A DNA stretch of 64,000 nucleotides from NCBI RefSeq assembly GCF_009707125.1, contig NZ_WLVL01000056.1, positions 1 through 64,000 of the forward strand. Reading direction: 5' to 3'. Source of the DNA: Arsenicicoccus cauae. Its GTDB lineage: Bacteria; Actinomycetota; Actinomycetes; Actinomycetales; Dermatophilaceae. Positions 47,041 to 56,500 of this stretch are shown here, in pieces (positions within the stretch are counted from its first letter, which is position 1; each line of letters begins with the position of its first letter). The position numbers and the translations under genes were made by a program. The notes beneath the pieces were generated by a model that saw nothing but the letters and a program-made list of their open reading frames with translations, was not told the DNA's origin and searched no databases.

Positions 47041-47727
47041 ATGCGTCGTTCTCGTCCGTCCGACACCACCCAGGCTCGGCCCGCCGCCCGCCGGCTGCGC
47101 CAGCCCTCCTGGCGCGACGCCCGACTCGTCGTGGGGGTGCTCCTCGTCCTGGCGTCGGTGGTGCTCGGTGCCCGCGTCGTCGCCGCTGCCAAGGAGACGA
47201 CCCACGCCCTCGTGGCGACCCGTGACCTCAGTCCGGGAGAGGCCGTGTCCCCGTCCGACCTGAGGGACGTCGAGGTCCGGCTCGGTGACCTGACGGGCGC
47301 GTACGTCGCCCCGGGCGCCGTGGCCCGCACCGGCCTGCACGTGGTGCAGGCGGTGCGCGCCGGCGAGCTGGTGCCGACGGACTCCCTCGGCACGCGCGAG
47401 CAGGTCGGGCAGCGTCAGGTGGCGCTCCCTGCCCCGAGCGGGTCCGTGGGTGCCCTGGTCCGCGGGACGGCGGTCGAGGTGTGGGTGAGCAAGCGCAGCG
47501 CCGTGGGAGGCACCGACGTGTATGCCGCTCCGCGCAAGGTCGTCGGTGGGGCCACCATCGCGCGGGACCCGCAGGAGGGGGCGAGCCTGATGGGCGGCGG
47601 CTCGACCGTCACCCTGCAGGTGTGGGTGCCGGCCGCGGTCGTCCCTGAGCTGCTGGCCGCCGTCGACGCCCGCGACCGGATCACCGCGGTGCCGCTGCCC
47701 GGCGCCGCGCTGCGGGTGGACTCGTGA
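47041..47727 (+). CDS. SAF-domain protein (CpaB/RcpC-like)
   Basis: The 228-residue protein has one N-terminal membrane helix (about residues 29-47: LVVGVLLVLASVVLGARVVA) followed by a SAF domain (about 55-120: ALVATRDLSPGEAVSPSDLR) and a C-terminal beta-rich part. This is the layout of CpaB/RcpC of Flp (Tad) pilus systems and of the FlgA/antifreeze-like SAF family. No pilin, secretin or TadA-type ATPase gene is present nearby, so a pilus role is doubtful. AGGAGG lies five bases before ATG 47041. The next gene overlaps by GTGA. Confidence 0.8.
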   Translation: MRRSRPSDTTQARPAARRLRQPSWRDARLVVGVLLVLASVVLGARVVAAAKETTHALVATRDLSPGEAVSPSDLRDVEVRLGDLTGAYVAPGAVARTGLHVVQAVRAGELVPTDSLGTREQVGQRQVALPAPSGSVGALVRGTAVEVWVSKRSAVGGTDVYAAPRKVVGGATIARDPQEGASLMGGGSTVTLQVWVPAAVVPELLAAVDARDRITAVPLPGAALRVDS

Positions 47728-48929
47728 ACGCGCGGCGACCCTCGGTCCTCACCGCGCTCCCGGACGTCTGGGACGGCGCGGTGGTCGGTCGGCTGGGGTC
47801 CCGGGTCCTCGTCGGTCGCCGGTGCGTGGACCTGCCCGACCTGCTCGCCGCCGCGCACGCGCGGCTGGGGGACGTCGCGCTGGTCTCCCCCCGGTTGCGG
47901 GGGCTGGACCTGAGCGCCATCCGCGACCTGCGTCTGTGCTCGGTCGGCGTGCTCGGGGTGGTCGACCCCGGTGACGAGGCGGGGGAGGCCCTGCTGCGCC
48001 AGCTCGGCATCCGGGCGTTCGTCGGCCCTGACGCTCCCGCGCCCGACCTCTACGGCGCGGTGGTGGGAGCCCTTGCCGTCCCGTCCTCGACCGAGGGGTC
48101 CGACGAGACCGAGGAGGCCACCCCCGACGAGGTCGCCCCGAGAGGGCGGGTCGTGGTCGTCTGGGGGCCGGCGGGCGCCCCGGGTCGCACGACCGTCGCG
48201 GTCAACCTGGCTGCCGAGCTGGCCCTCGACGGCCGCGAGGTGGTCCTCGTGGACGTCGACACGCAGGCTGCCTCCGTCGCCCAGCACCTCGCGATCCTCG
48301 ACGAGGCACCGGGCATCGCCTCCGCCTGTCGAGCCGCGGAGCACGGCACGCTCGACGTGACCTCGTTCGCGCGGCTGGCGCCCGAGGTCCTGCCCCGGCT
48401 GCGGGTCCTCACCGGCCTGCCGAGCGCCGACCGCTGGCCCGAGCTGCGGGCGGGTGCGGTGGAGCGGGTGCTCGACGTCGCGCGTCTCGACTGCGACGTG
48501 GTCGTGGTCGACTGCGCCTCCTGCCTCGAGGACGACGACGAGCTGAGCTATGACACCGTGGCGCCCCGGCGCAACATGGCGGCGCTCACGGCCCTGGAGG
48601 TCGCCGACCAGGTCGTCGTGGTGGGGGCGGGTGACCCGGTGGGCCTGCAGCGACTGGTGCGCGGCCTGCAGGAGCTGGCCGGGCGCGAGGTCGAGGCCGG
48701 CGTCGTCGTGGTCAACCGCCTGCGGGCGAGCGCGGTGGGGCCGAGGCCGACGGCGCGCATCCAGTCGCTGCTCGAGCGCTTCGGGGGCGTGGAGGACCCG
48801 GTGCTCGTGCCCCTGGACGTCGAGCGGGTGGACGCCGCCCTCCTCGCCGGGACGGTGCTGCACGACGTCGCGCCGGACTCTGCGGTGCGTTCGGCCATCG
48901 CCTCGGTGGCGGCGGCCGTCGTCCGCTGA
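47724..48929 (+). CDS. ParA/MinD/TadZ-like P-loop protein
   Basis: The 401-residue protein has an N-terminal receiver-like region (about residues 1-110) and a C-terminal ParA/MinD-type ATPase domain. The deviant Walker A reads GPAGAPGRTTVAVNLA (about 148-163), where the signature KGGxGKT positions are altered and the second lysine is Arg. The Walker A' strand is VVLVDVDTQAASVAQ and the Walker B strand is VVVVDCASCLEDDDE. An N-terminal pseudo-receiver plus a degenerate ATPase is the TadZ/CpaE layout. Coupled to the SAF gene (GTGA), it might act as a polar or septal localisation factor. Confidence 0.8.
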   Translation: MNARRPSVLTALPDVWDGAVVGRLGSRVLVGRRCVDLPDLLAAAHARLGDVALVSPRLRGLDLSAIRDLRLCSVGVLGVVDPGDEAGEALLRQLGIRAFVGPDAPAPDLYGAVVGALAVPSSTEGSDETEEATPDEVAPRGRVVVVWGPAGAPGRTTVAVNLAAELALDGREVVLVDVDTQAASVAQHLAILDEAPGIASACRAAEHGTLDVTSFARLAPEVLPRLRVLTGLPSADRWPELRAGAVERVLDVARLDCDVVVVDCASCLEDDDELSYDTVAPRRNMAALTALEVADQVVVVGAGDPVGLQRLVRGLQELAGREVEAGVVVVNRLRASAVGPRPTARIQSLLERFGGVEDPVLVPLDVERVDAALLAGTVLHDVAPDSAVRSAIASVAAAVVR

Positions 48930-48951
48930 GGAGGCCTGCCTGCCGGGGCAC

Positions 48952-48987
48952 GGTGACCTGATTTCACCCTCTGTGATCAAATGTCAC
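48952..48987. promoter_or_regulatory. Tandem dyads GTGA-N7-TCAC, centres 20 bp apart
   Basis: GGTGA-N7-TCACC spans 48952-48968 and GTGA-N7-TCAC spans 48973-48987. Both have 7-base spacers, and their centres (48960 and 48980) are two helical turns apart. They lie about 125-160 bp before the exopolysaccharide sugar transferase start, in a 181-bp region free of genes and less GC-rich than its surroundings. A perfect octamer palindrome TCACGTGA follows at 49034-49041. Confidence 0.5.
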
Positions 48988-49110
48988 TCGTCGTTCCTTG
49001 GAGGGACCAGTCGTGCGGAGATGGTGCATCGGCTCACGTGACCGGGATGCGCCCCCGTAGGGTGATGGAGAAACTATGGCCTGCACGACACCGGCCTTGT
49101 AGGGGGGTAG

Positions 49111-50700
49111 ATGACGATCCAGCACGATCGGATGGGCGAGGATCAGGCGGAGCAGGGGGACGACCGCCGCGAGCCCACCACCCGCACCAGGGTCTCCTGG
49201 GCAGCCGAGCGACCGTACGTCGTGCCGGCCGCCGTCGAGGAGACGCAGGCGGGTCGCGTGGTCGACCACGACTTCGATCCGGTCGCCCGCGCCCACACCC
49301 GCCGCGCTCGGTGGGAACGACCTGTGATGCTGCAAGCTGTCTCCGGTGACGTGCTCATCGCCGTGGGCATCACCTTCGTCCTGATGATCAACGACTGGCG
49401 ATCCCTGGGCGAGTCTGTCGCCGGGGCCCTCGTGACGGGTGTGCTGTGGGGCGGTCTGCTGCTCATCCGCCGCGGCTACGACCTGCGACGCATGAGCGAG
49501 AGTACCGCCGCGGTCCAGGCCGTGCTCGGCGCGGCCTTCGGGGCGATGGCCGTCCTCGGCTTCATGTCCTACGCCGTCAAGGTCGAGCTCCCGCGCCGGT
49601 ACGTCCTCGTCGGTGTCCCGGCGATCGCGCTGCTGACCATCGTGCACCGCCTCGTCGTCCGGCACACGCTCAAGCGTCGCCGCACCTCGGGCGAGGCGAT
49701 GCTCCGCACCCTCGTGGCCGGCGACGGCCTGACGGCCGGCGCCTTCGCCCGTGAGCTCGCGAGCACCAAGGACCACGGCATGCAGGTGGTCGGTATGGCG
49801 CTGTCCAGCCTCGACGTCGTCCCCATGACGCGGGGGGCGCAGGTGCCCGTGTGGGGCGTCCTGTCGGAGATCCCCCAGATGGTCGTGGACCATGACATCG
49901 ACACCGTCGTCGTGACCGGCGGGGGGCTGTCGGGCACCTCGCTGCGGCGTCTCTCGTGGGCTCTCGAGCGCACCGGAGCTGATCTGGTCGTCTCGCCCGG
50001 CATGGTGGACACCACGCCGTCGCTGGTGACGATGCAGCCCACGTCGGGTCTGCAGCTCCTGCACTGGGAGCGGCCGTCCGACAAGCTCGGCCGCGGTCTC
50101 GTCAAGAACGTCCAGGACCGCACCATCGCGTGCCTCGCGCTGCTGGCGGTCTCACCGATCCTGATCGCGACCGCTCTGGCCATCAAGCTCACCAGCAAGG
50201 GCCCGATCTTCTACACCCAGCAGCGGCTAGGCCAGGACGCCGAGCCGTTCACCATGATCAAGTTCCGCAGCATGGTCGTGGACTCCGACGAGCTGCGCGC
50301 CCAGCTGGTCAAGCAGCAGCACGCGTCCTCCGAGGGCAACAAGGTGCTCTTCAAGATGGCCGACGACCCCCGCGTCACCAAGGTCGGCAAGGTGATCCGC
50401 CGCTACAGCATCGACGAGCTGCCCCAGCTGTTCAACGTCCTGCGCGGCGACATGGCACTGATCGGCCCGCGGCCCCCGCTGGCCGAGGAGGCGGAGAAGT
50501 ACCACGACAAGGACAACCGCCGTCTGCGGGTCAAGCCTGGGCTCACCGGACTGTGGCAGGTCAGCGGACGCTCCGACCTCGACTGGGACCAGTCGGTGAA
50601 CCTCGACCTGCGCTACGTCGACAACTGGTCGGTCGGGCTGGACATGCAGATCCTGTGGAAGACCGCCCGCGCGGTGATCAAGGGCGACGGCGCCTACTGA
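49111..50700 (+). CDS. Polyprenyl glycosylphosphotransferase (exopolysaccharide initiating sugar transferase)
   Basis: The 529-residue membrane enzyme has about four N-terminal helices (about residues 75-200), a CoA-binding-like Rossmann region (about 200-315), a fifth helix, and a C-terminal bacterial sugar-transferase domain. The latter shows MIKFRSMVVDSDELRAQL, RRYSIDELPQLFNVLRGDM, IGPRPPLAEE and VKPGLTGLWQVSGRSDLDW. It transfers a sugar-1-phosphate to undecaprenyl phosphate, starting a repeat unit of an exopolysaccharide. An AGGGGGG block lies just before ATG 49111. No polymerase, flippase or other glycosyltransferase genes are adjacent, so the rest of the pathway is elsewhere. Confidence 0.93.
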   Translation: MTIQHDRMGEDQAEQGDDRREPTTRTRVSWAAERPYVVPAAVEETQAGRVVDHDFDPVARAHTRRARWERPVMLQAVSGDVLIAVGITFVLMINDWRSLGESVAGALVTGVLWGGLLLIRRGYDLRRMSESTAAVQAVLGAAFGAMAVLGFMSYAVKVELPRRYVLVGVPAIALLTIVHRLVVRHTLKRRRTSGEAMLRTLVAGDGLTAGAFARELASTKDHGMQVVGMALSSLDVVPMTRGAQVPVWGVLSEIPQMVVDHDIDTVVVTGGGLSGTSLRRLSWALERTGADLVVSPGMVDTTPSLVTMQPTSGLQLLHWERPSDKLGRGLVKNVQDRTIACLALLAVSPILIATALAIKLTSKGPIFYTQQRLGQDAEPFTMIKFRSMVVDSDELRAQLVKQQHASSEGNKVLFKMADDPRVTKVGKVIRRYSIDELPQLFNVLRGDMALIGPRPPLAEEAEKYHDKDNRRLRVKPGLTGLWQVSGRSDLDWDQSVNLDLRYVDNWSVGLDMQILWKTARAVIKGDGAY

Positions 50701-50720
50701 CCAGATCTGGATGGTCCGGG

Positions 50721-50761
50721 CCAGGTCAGGGCAGCCCGAGCTCGGCCGAGCCCCGACCTGG
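50721..50761 (+). terminator. Hairpin after the sugar transferase
   Basis: CCAGGTC (50721-50727) pairs with GACCTGG (50755-50761), and GGGC/GCCC extend the stem after one mismatch. It starts 21 bases past the stop. No T tract. Confidence 0.55.
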
Positions 50762-50802
50762 TCCACGCCCCGGGAGGGCGACCGCAGGGGAGGTCTGCGA
50801 GC

Positions 50803-52212
50803 ATGGTGCCCATGACCACCCGCCTCACCCCGCTGGACGCCTCTTTCCTCTACCTGGAGAGGCCCAACGCCGTCATGCACGTGGGTGCGGTCCTGGTCTT
50901 CGACGGTGATCAGACGGCCCCCGGCCAGGAGGAGCTGCTCGCGCGGGTGAGCCGACGGATCGCACAGGTGCCCCGCTACCGCCAACGGGTGCGGTCCGTC
51001 CCCGGCGGCGTCGCCAACCCCGTCTGGGTGACGGACGAGGCGTTCGACGTGACCTACCACGTACGCCGGTCGGCGCTGCCGCGGCCGGGCACCCGACAAC
51101 AGCTCGACGAGTTCGTCGCCCGTGTCCTGGCCCGACCCCTCGACCGGGCCCGTCCGCTCTGGGAGCTCTACCTCGTCGAGGGTCTGCAGAGCGGCGGCTT
51201 CGCGCTCGTCACCAAGACCCACCAGGCATTGGTGGACGGGGTGGAGGCCGTCGACATCGCCGAGGTGGTGCTGGACGACGAGCCGGTCGAGCACGAGCCG
51301 CGGGAGGCCCCCTGGGCGCCGGGCCGGGAGCCCAGCGACGTCGCGCTCGTGGTCGGTGCCCTCGTGGGCGCCGTGCGCCGCCCCGGCCGCCTGGTCGAGG
51401 TGGCGCGCAACGGTGCGAGCGAGCTGCGCAGCGCTGGAGAACGCGTCACGGCCGGCGTGAGCCAGGTGGTGTCCGCGCTCGCCAGCACCTCGCGGAGCAC
51501 GACCCGCAGCCCGCTCAACGGGCCGACCGGGTCCGCGCGCCGCTTCGTCAGCGTCGACACCGACCTCGAGGACTACCGGGCGGTGCGTCGCGGCGTCGAC
51601 CGCGGCGACGTCGGGCTCGAGCCCAGCGTCAACGACGTCATCCTCGCCGTGATCACGGGGGCACTGCGGACCTGGCTGGAGTCGCGGGGCGAGCACGTGA
51701 CCCGGAGCACATCCGTGCGGGTGCTGGTCCCGGTCAGCGTCCACGCGAGCCATGACGACGGCGACCGCCTGTCGGCCTGCATCATCGACCTGCCCGTCGG
51801 CGAGCCGACCCCCCTGGTCCGCCTGCACCAGATCGCCTACGCGATGTGGCGTCAGGTCGACCGGGGCCGCGCGCTCGGCGCCGCCACCCTGGCGGGGCTG
51901 GCGGGGTTCGCCTCTCCCACCCTGCACTCCCTCGGCTCCCGCCTGGGGGCGGTCGCGTCGCGCAGCCTGTTCAACCTCGTGGTGACCAACGTGCCCGGCC
52001 CGCAGACCCCGCGTTTCCTCGGGCGTGCGACCATGACCGACACCTACCCGGTGATGCCGGTGGCCGAGGGGCAGGCCCTCGCGATCGGGGTCACTTCCTA
52101 CGACGGCCGGGTGCACTACGGCATCAATGCCGACCGAGACCTCGTCCCGGACCTCGACGTGCTCGCCGCCGCGATCACCGAGAGTCTCGACGAGCTGCTG
52201 GATCACGCCTGA
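50803..52212 (+). CDS. Wax ester synthase/diacylglycerol acyltransferase-family protein
   Basis: The 469-residue protein belongs to the actinobacterial WS/DGAT family, which makes triacylglycerol or wax esters from acyl-CoA. It begins typically (LTPLDASFLYLERPNAVMHVG), has the PLWELYLVEGL block, and ends with NLVVTNVPGPQ and LAIGVTSYDGRVHYGINAD. The active-site motif HHxxxDG reads HQALVDG (about residues 142-148), so the second, catalytic His is Gln. Enzyme activity may thus be altered or lost. ATG 50803 follows GGGGAGG by about ten bases; ATG 50812 is an alternative. Confidence 0.88.
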   Translation: MVPMTTRLTPLDASFLYLERPNAVMHVGAVLVFDGDQTAPGQEELLARVSRRIAQVPRYRQRVRSVPGGVANPVWVTDEAFDVTYHVRRSALPRPGTRQQLDEFVARVLARPLDRARPLWELYLVEGLQSGGFALVTKTHQALVDGVEAVDIAEVVLDDEPVEHEPREAPWAPGREPSDVALVVGALVGAVRRPGRLVEVARNGASELRSAGERVTAGVSQVVSALASTSRSTTRSPLNGPTGSARRFVSVDTDLEDYRAVRRGVDRGDVGLEPSVNDVILAVITGALRTWLESRGEHVTRSTSVRVLVPVSVHASHDDGDRLSACIIDLPVGEPTPLVRLHQIAYAMWRQVDRGRALGAATLAGLAGFASPTLHSLGSRLGAVASRSLFNLVVTNVPGPQTPRFLGRATMTDTYPVMPVAEGQALAIGVTSYDGRVHYGINADRDLVPDLDVLAAAITESLDELLDHA

Positions 52213-52267
52213 CCGCCCGACCTCGCCCAGCCGCCACCCGCTGCCGTCCCACCGCCCGAGGAGCCCC

Positions 52268-52684
52268 ATGTCCCTGCGCCGCGTCTACCTCGCTCTCGAT
52301 GCCTCCGACCTGCGCCGGCTGGCCGGCGCCGAGGACGTGCGGGTCGACGATCGGCCCGCCCGTGCCGTGACGGCGGCGGTACGCCGTGAGCTCGCCGAGG
52401 AGGACGAGGAGGAGCAGGAGTACGACGCCCTGCTCGAGTGCGCGGCCGCCGCGTCGGTGCGGGCGGGTGCGTCGCGGCGGGTCGTGGCGGCAGCGGACCT
52501 GCCCGCCGCCTCGGTGCACGACGTGCCAGACGGCTACGCCGACGTGACGGTCGTGGGACCCGTGCGCCGCGAGCGCTTGGTGTCCTTGCACGTCGACGAA
52601 ACCACCGAGCACGACGACACGGACCTGCTGTGGCACGACGTCACCGAGCTCGACCAGGTGATCGCTCTGGTCGAGAGCGACTGA
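52268..52684 (+). CDS. DUF6912-family protein
   Basis: The 138-residue acidic protein starts SLRRVYLALDASDLRRLAGA and contains an EEDEEEQEYDALLECAAAAS segment. It matches a small conserved actinobacterial family, recalled as DUF6912, of unknown function. There is no signal peptide. CGAGGAG lies just before ATG 52268. It may be cotranscribed with the WS/DGAT-like gene 55 bases upstream. Confidence 0.78.
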   Translation: MSLRRVYLALDASDLRRLAGAEDVRVDDRPARAVTAAVRRELAEEDEEEQEYDALLECAAAASVRAGASRRVVAAADLPAASVHDVPDGYADVTVVGPVRRERLVSLHVDETTEHDDTDLLWHDVTELDQVIALVESD

Positions 52685-52723
52685 CCGCACGCGCTCGGAC
52701 CGGCGTGTCCTCACCAAACCCGG

Positions 52724-53062
52724 TCAGGCCGGCTGGTCCCGCAGGCGAGCGTCGACCGCGGCGAGGACCCGGCGCATCCGGGCGACCTCCGCCCGGTGCC
52801 GCGCGGCGGCCAGGGCATGCTCGTCCGGGCTGCCCATGGCCTCCCCCCGCAGTTCGGCGAGGTGGACCGCGTGGGCCTGGAGCCCCGCGGCGAGGCGGTC
52901 CATCGCCTCCAGCAGGCCCTGCTCCTCGTCCGTGGCTGCGGTCCCGGCGGCCGCGCGGGCTGCCGCGAGGGCGTCGGCGACCCGCCCGCGGTGGCGGTGC
53001 AGGGCGGCGGCCAGCGCGGAGCAGGACGACGCGTCCCCGGTGGGCGCGGCATACGGGCTCAT
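52724..53062 (-). CDS. Small helical protein (112 residues), unrecognised
   Basis: I do not recognise this protein. It is Ala- and Arg-rich and predicted to be almost wholly helical (heptad-like stretches around LAAALHRHRGRVADALAAAR and LLEAMDRLAAGLQAHAVHLA). It has one Cys (residue 14), no WxG motif, no signal peptide and no membrane helix. Its ATG overlaps the stop of the upstream 69-residue gene (ATGA). The pair is divergent from the NAD-glutamate dehydrogenase gene. Confidence 0.65.
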   Translation of the reverse strand: MSPYAAPTGDASSCSALAAALHRHRGRVADALAAARAAAGTAATDEEQGLLEAMDRLAAGLQAHAVHLAELRGEAMGSPDEHALAAARHRAEVARMRRVLAAVDARLRDQPA

Positions 53063-53268
53063 GACCGGACCAGCTCCGTCGAACGGTCGTGGAGGGCCTC
53101 GAGGCGGCAGCTGAGCCGCGCGAGGACGGCCGTCAGGGCCTCCTGCAGCTCTGGCGCAGGCTGTGCGCCGGACCAGGCCAGCTCCTCGACCGCCTCGTCC
53201 AGCACCTGCGCGAGGCGTCGCAGGGTCGGCTCGGCGGCGCTGGGGCAGGTCGGGCGGGTGGCGGGCAC
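53059..53268 (-). CDS. Small helical protein (69 residues), unrecognised
   Basis: The 69-residue product (starting MPATRPTCPSAAEPTLRRLA) is mainly helical with two cysteines (residues 8 and about 53). The frame is open to 53445, but GTG 53268 has TAGAGT ending exactly seven bases upstream, the leaderless geometry seen elsewhere in the window. It overlaps the 112-residue gene by ATGA, so the two probably form a complex. No family assignment is possible from sequence. Confidence 0.62.
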   Translation of the reverse strand: MPATRPTCPSAAEPTLRRLAQVLDEAVEELAWSGAQPAPELQEALTAVLARLSCRLEALHDRSTELVRS

Positions 53269-53275
53269 GGACTCG

Positions 53276-53281
53276 ACTCTA
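53276..53281 (-). promoter_or_regulatory. TAGAGT -10 element of the two-gene small-protein operon
   Basis: On the minus strand TAGAGT ends seven bases before GTG 53268; it decides the start choice for the 69-residue gene. Confidence 0.5.
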
Positions 53282-53520
53282 GCGGTCCCGGCGGGCGCCG
53301 AGGAGGGCGTCCACAGGCCCCTGTCGCGATCGCAATACCGTCCGTGACCACCGCTGCGGGCGGGAGGATCCGGCGTCCAGGGGATCCGTGGAGCCACATC
53401 CTGCGGCGGGGCGGGTCGCGAGGTGCGGGGGCCGCCTGCGGGCACGTCGCCGGGGAGCTAGTCTCGGGGAGGTGCACGCTGTCGTGCACGACGTCGAGAT
53501 CGATGAGGTACACACAGGCC

Positions 53521-56500
53521 ATGTCTGCATCCTTCGACCAGACCCGCGCAGAGCTGCTGACCGCAGCCGCGGAGGTGGCAGGCCGCTCCCGGGACGGCAC
53601 AACCGCCCAGCTCCTGCACCGCTACTACCGGCACACCGCCGACGAGGACCTGCGGGCACGCGCGCCCGAGGACCTGCTCGGCGCGGCGCTGTCGCACCGG
53701 GAGCTGGCCAGACGCCGAGCGCCCGGACGAGCGTCGGTGCGGGTCTTCACCCCCACCGTCGCGGAGAACAAGTGGTCCTGCGGGCACACGGTCGTGCAGA
53801 CCGTCACCGACGACATGCCCTTCCTCGTCGACTCCGTCACCGCCGCGATCATGGCGGACGGGCGCACGATCCACCACGTGGTCCACCCCCAGCTCGTCGT
53901 GCGCCGAGACGCCGTGGGCGAGCTGGTCGAGGTCCTCGACGTCGACCCGGAGGACGCCCCCACGGGGGAGTTCGGGGTCCACGTCGAGTCCTGGATGCAC
54001 GTCGAGATCGATCGTGAGTCCGATGCCCCCGACCTGCGCGAGGTCCAGGAACGCCTGGAGCAGGTGCTGGGTGACGTGCGGGAGGCGGTCGAGGACTGGT
54101 CCAAGATGCGTGACCGGGCTCGGCAGACCGCCGACGCGCTGCGCGAGGACCCACCCGGCCCGGTCTCCGAGGCCGAGGTCGACCAGGCGGTGCGGCTGCT
54201 CGACTGGCTGGCCGCGGACAACTTCACCTTCGTAGGCTGCCGCGACTACGCCCTCCACGAGGACGGGGACGACCTCTCGCTGCACGCGGTGCCCGGCACC
54301 GGGCTCGGCATCCTGCGCTACGACGAGCGGCAGGCGTCGGTCCCGCACCTCGTCGGTGCCGTGCGCGACAAGGCCCGCGAGCCGCACCTGCTGATCCTCA
54401 CCAAAGCCAACTCGCGCTCCACCGTGCACCGGGCCGGCTACCTCGACTACATCGGGGTCAAGACCTTCGACGCCGACGGCGTCGTGACGGGGGAGCGCCG
54501 CTTCCTCGGCCTGTTCACCTCCGGGGCCTACACCGAGTCCGTGCTGCGGGTGCCCATCGCGAGCGACAAGGTGCGGGAGGCGCTGCGCCTGTCCGGCTAC
54601 TCCCCGGAGAGCCACGACGGCCGCGACCTCGTGAGCGTGCTGCAGACCTTCCCCCGCGACGAGATCTTTCAGTCCGAGCCGGGCGAGCTCGCCGAGACGG
54701 CGAAGTCCATCATCCACGCCAAGGTGCGCCGCCAGCTGCGCGTCTTCCTGCGGCAGGACGTCTACGGCCGCTTCACCTCCTGTCTGGTCTACCTCCCGCG
54801 CGACCGCTACAACACGACGGCGCGGCTGCGGATCGAGGCCCTGCTGCGCGACACCTTCGGCAGCGACCAGATCGACTACACCACCCGCGTCAACGAGTCC
54901 ACGCTGGCCCGACTGCACTTCGTCGTGCGGGTGCCGCGAGGCGTGTCCCTCCCGGACATCGACCGAGAAGCCTTGGAGCGCAAGATGATGGAGATCACCC
55001 GTGCCTGGGGCGACGACCTCGCCGAGGCCGTCACGCAAGAGCACGGCGAGGAGGACGCCGCCCGGATCCTCAAGTCCTACGGCCGGGCCTTCTCGGAGTC
55101 TTACAAGGAGGACTTCTCGGCGCGCGTCGCGGTCGTGGACCTCGAGCACCTCGACGCGGTGCCCGCCGACGGGCTGGGGCTCAACCTCTACCACTCCCTC
55201 GGTGCCCCCGGCGACGAGCGGCGGATGAAGGTCTACACCGAGCACGAGCTGTCGCTGTCGCGGCTGCTGCCGATCTTCACGCACCTGGGGGTCGAGGTCA
55301 CCGACGAGCGGCCCTACACCGTCGACCGCGCGGGCCGCGCCCCCGCCTACGTCTACGACTTCGGGCTCAAGGCGGACTCCGCAGACGTCTGGGAGGACCA
55401 CGGCGGCGACGTCCGTCGGGATGTCCAGCAGGTCTTTGCCCAGGCATGGTCCGGGGAGATCGAGTCCGACTCGCTCAACTCCCTGGTCCTGCGGGCGGGG
55501 CTCACGTCCCGCCAGGTCGTCATCCTGCGCTCGATCGCCAAGTACCTCCGCCAGGCCGGCACGACCTTCACGGCGGGCTACATCGAGTCCGTGCTCACCG
55601 GCAACCCCGAGATCAGCCGGATGCTCGTCGAGCTGTTCGAGACGCGGTTCGGCGTCGGCACCTACGCCGACGACGAGCGGGGGATGCAGGAAAGGCACGC
55701 CGCCGAGCAGGCCGTCGTCGACCGGATCACCGATGCCCTGGAGGAGGTGGCGTCCCTGGACGCCGACCGGATCCTGCGGTCCTTCCTCGGCACCGTCCGG
55801 GCCGTCCTGCGCACGAACTTCTACCAGCACCAGGACGACGGCGCGCCCAAGCCCTACCTGTCGATGAAGCTCGACCCGCACGCCGTCCCCGGCCTCCCGG
55901 CCCCCAAGCCCAAGTTCGAGGTCTGGGTCTACAGCCCCCGCGTCGAGGGCGTGCACCTGCGGTTCGGCAATGTCGCCCGCGGCGGCCTGCGCTGGAGCGA
56001 CCGGCGCGAGGACTTCCGCACCGAGATCCTCGGCCTGGTCAAGGCGCAGATGGTCAAGAATGCCGTCATCGTGCCCACCGGGTCCAAGGGCGGTTTCTTC
56101 GCCAAGCAGCTGCCGGACCCGGCCGTGGACCGGGACGCGTGGCTGGCGGAGGGCGTCGAGGCCTACCAGCTCTTCATCTCCGGGCTGCTCGACCTGACCG
56201 ACAACCGCGTCGGGCGGGACATCGTGCCGCCGCACGACGTCGTGCGGCACGACCCCGACGACCCCTACCTGGTCGTCGCGGCCGACAAGGGCACGGCCAA
56301 GTTCAGCGACATCGCCAACGGCGTGGCGCAGTCCTACGGCTTCTGGCTCGACGACGCGTTCGCGTCCGGCGGCTCCGCGGGCTACGACCACAAGGGCATG
56401 GGCATCACCGCCCGCGGCGCGTGGGAGTCGGTCAAGCGTCACTTCCGTGAGCTCGGGCTGGACACCCAGACCGAGGACTTCACGGTGGTGGGCGTCGGCG

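Noticed and set aside
48972-48987. CRP-type binding site TGTGA...TCAC
   Set aside because: The spacer is seven bases, not six, and the second arm lacks the final A; treated as an unassigned dyad instead.
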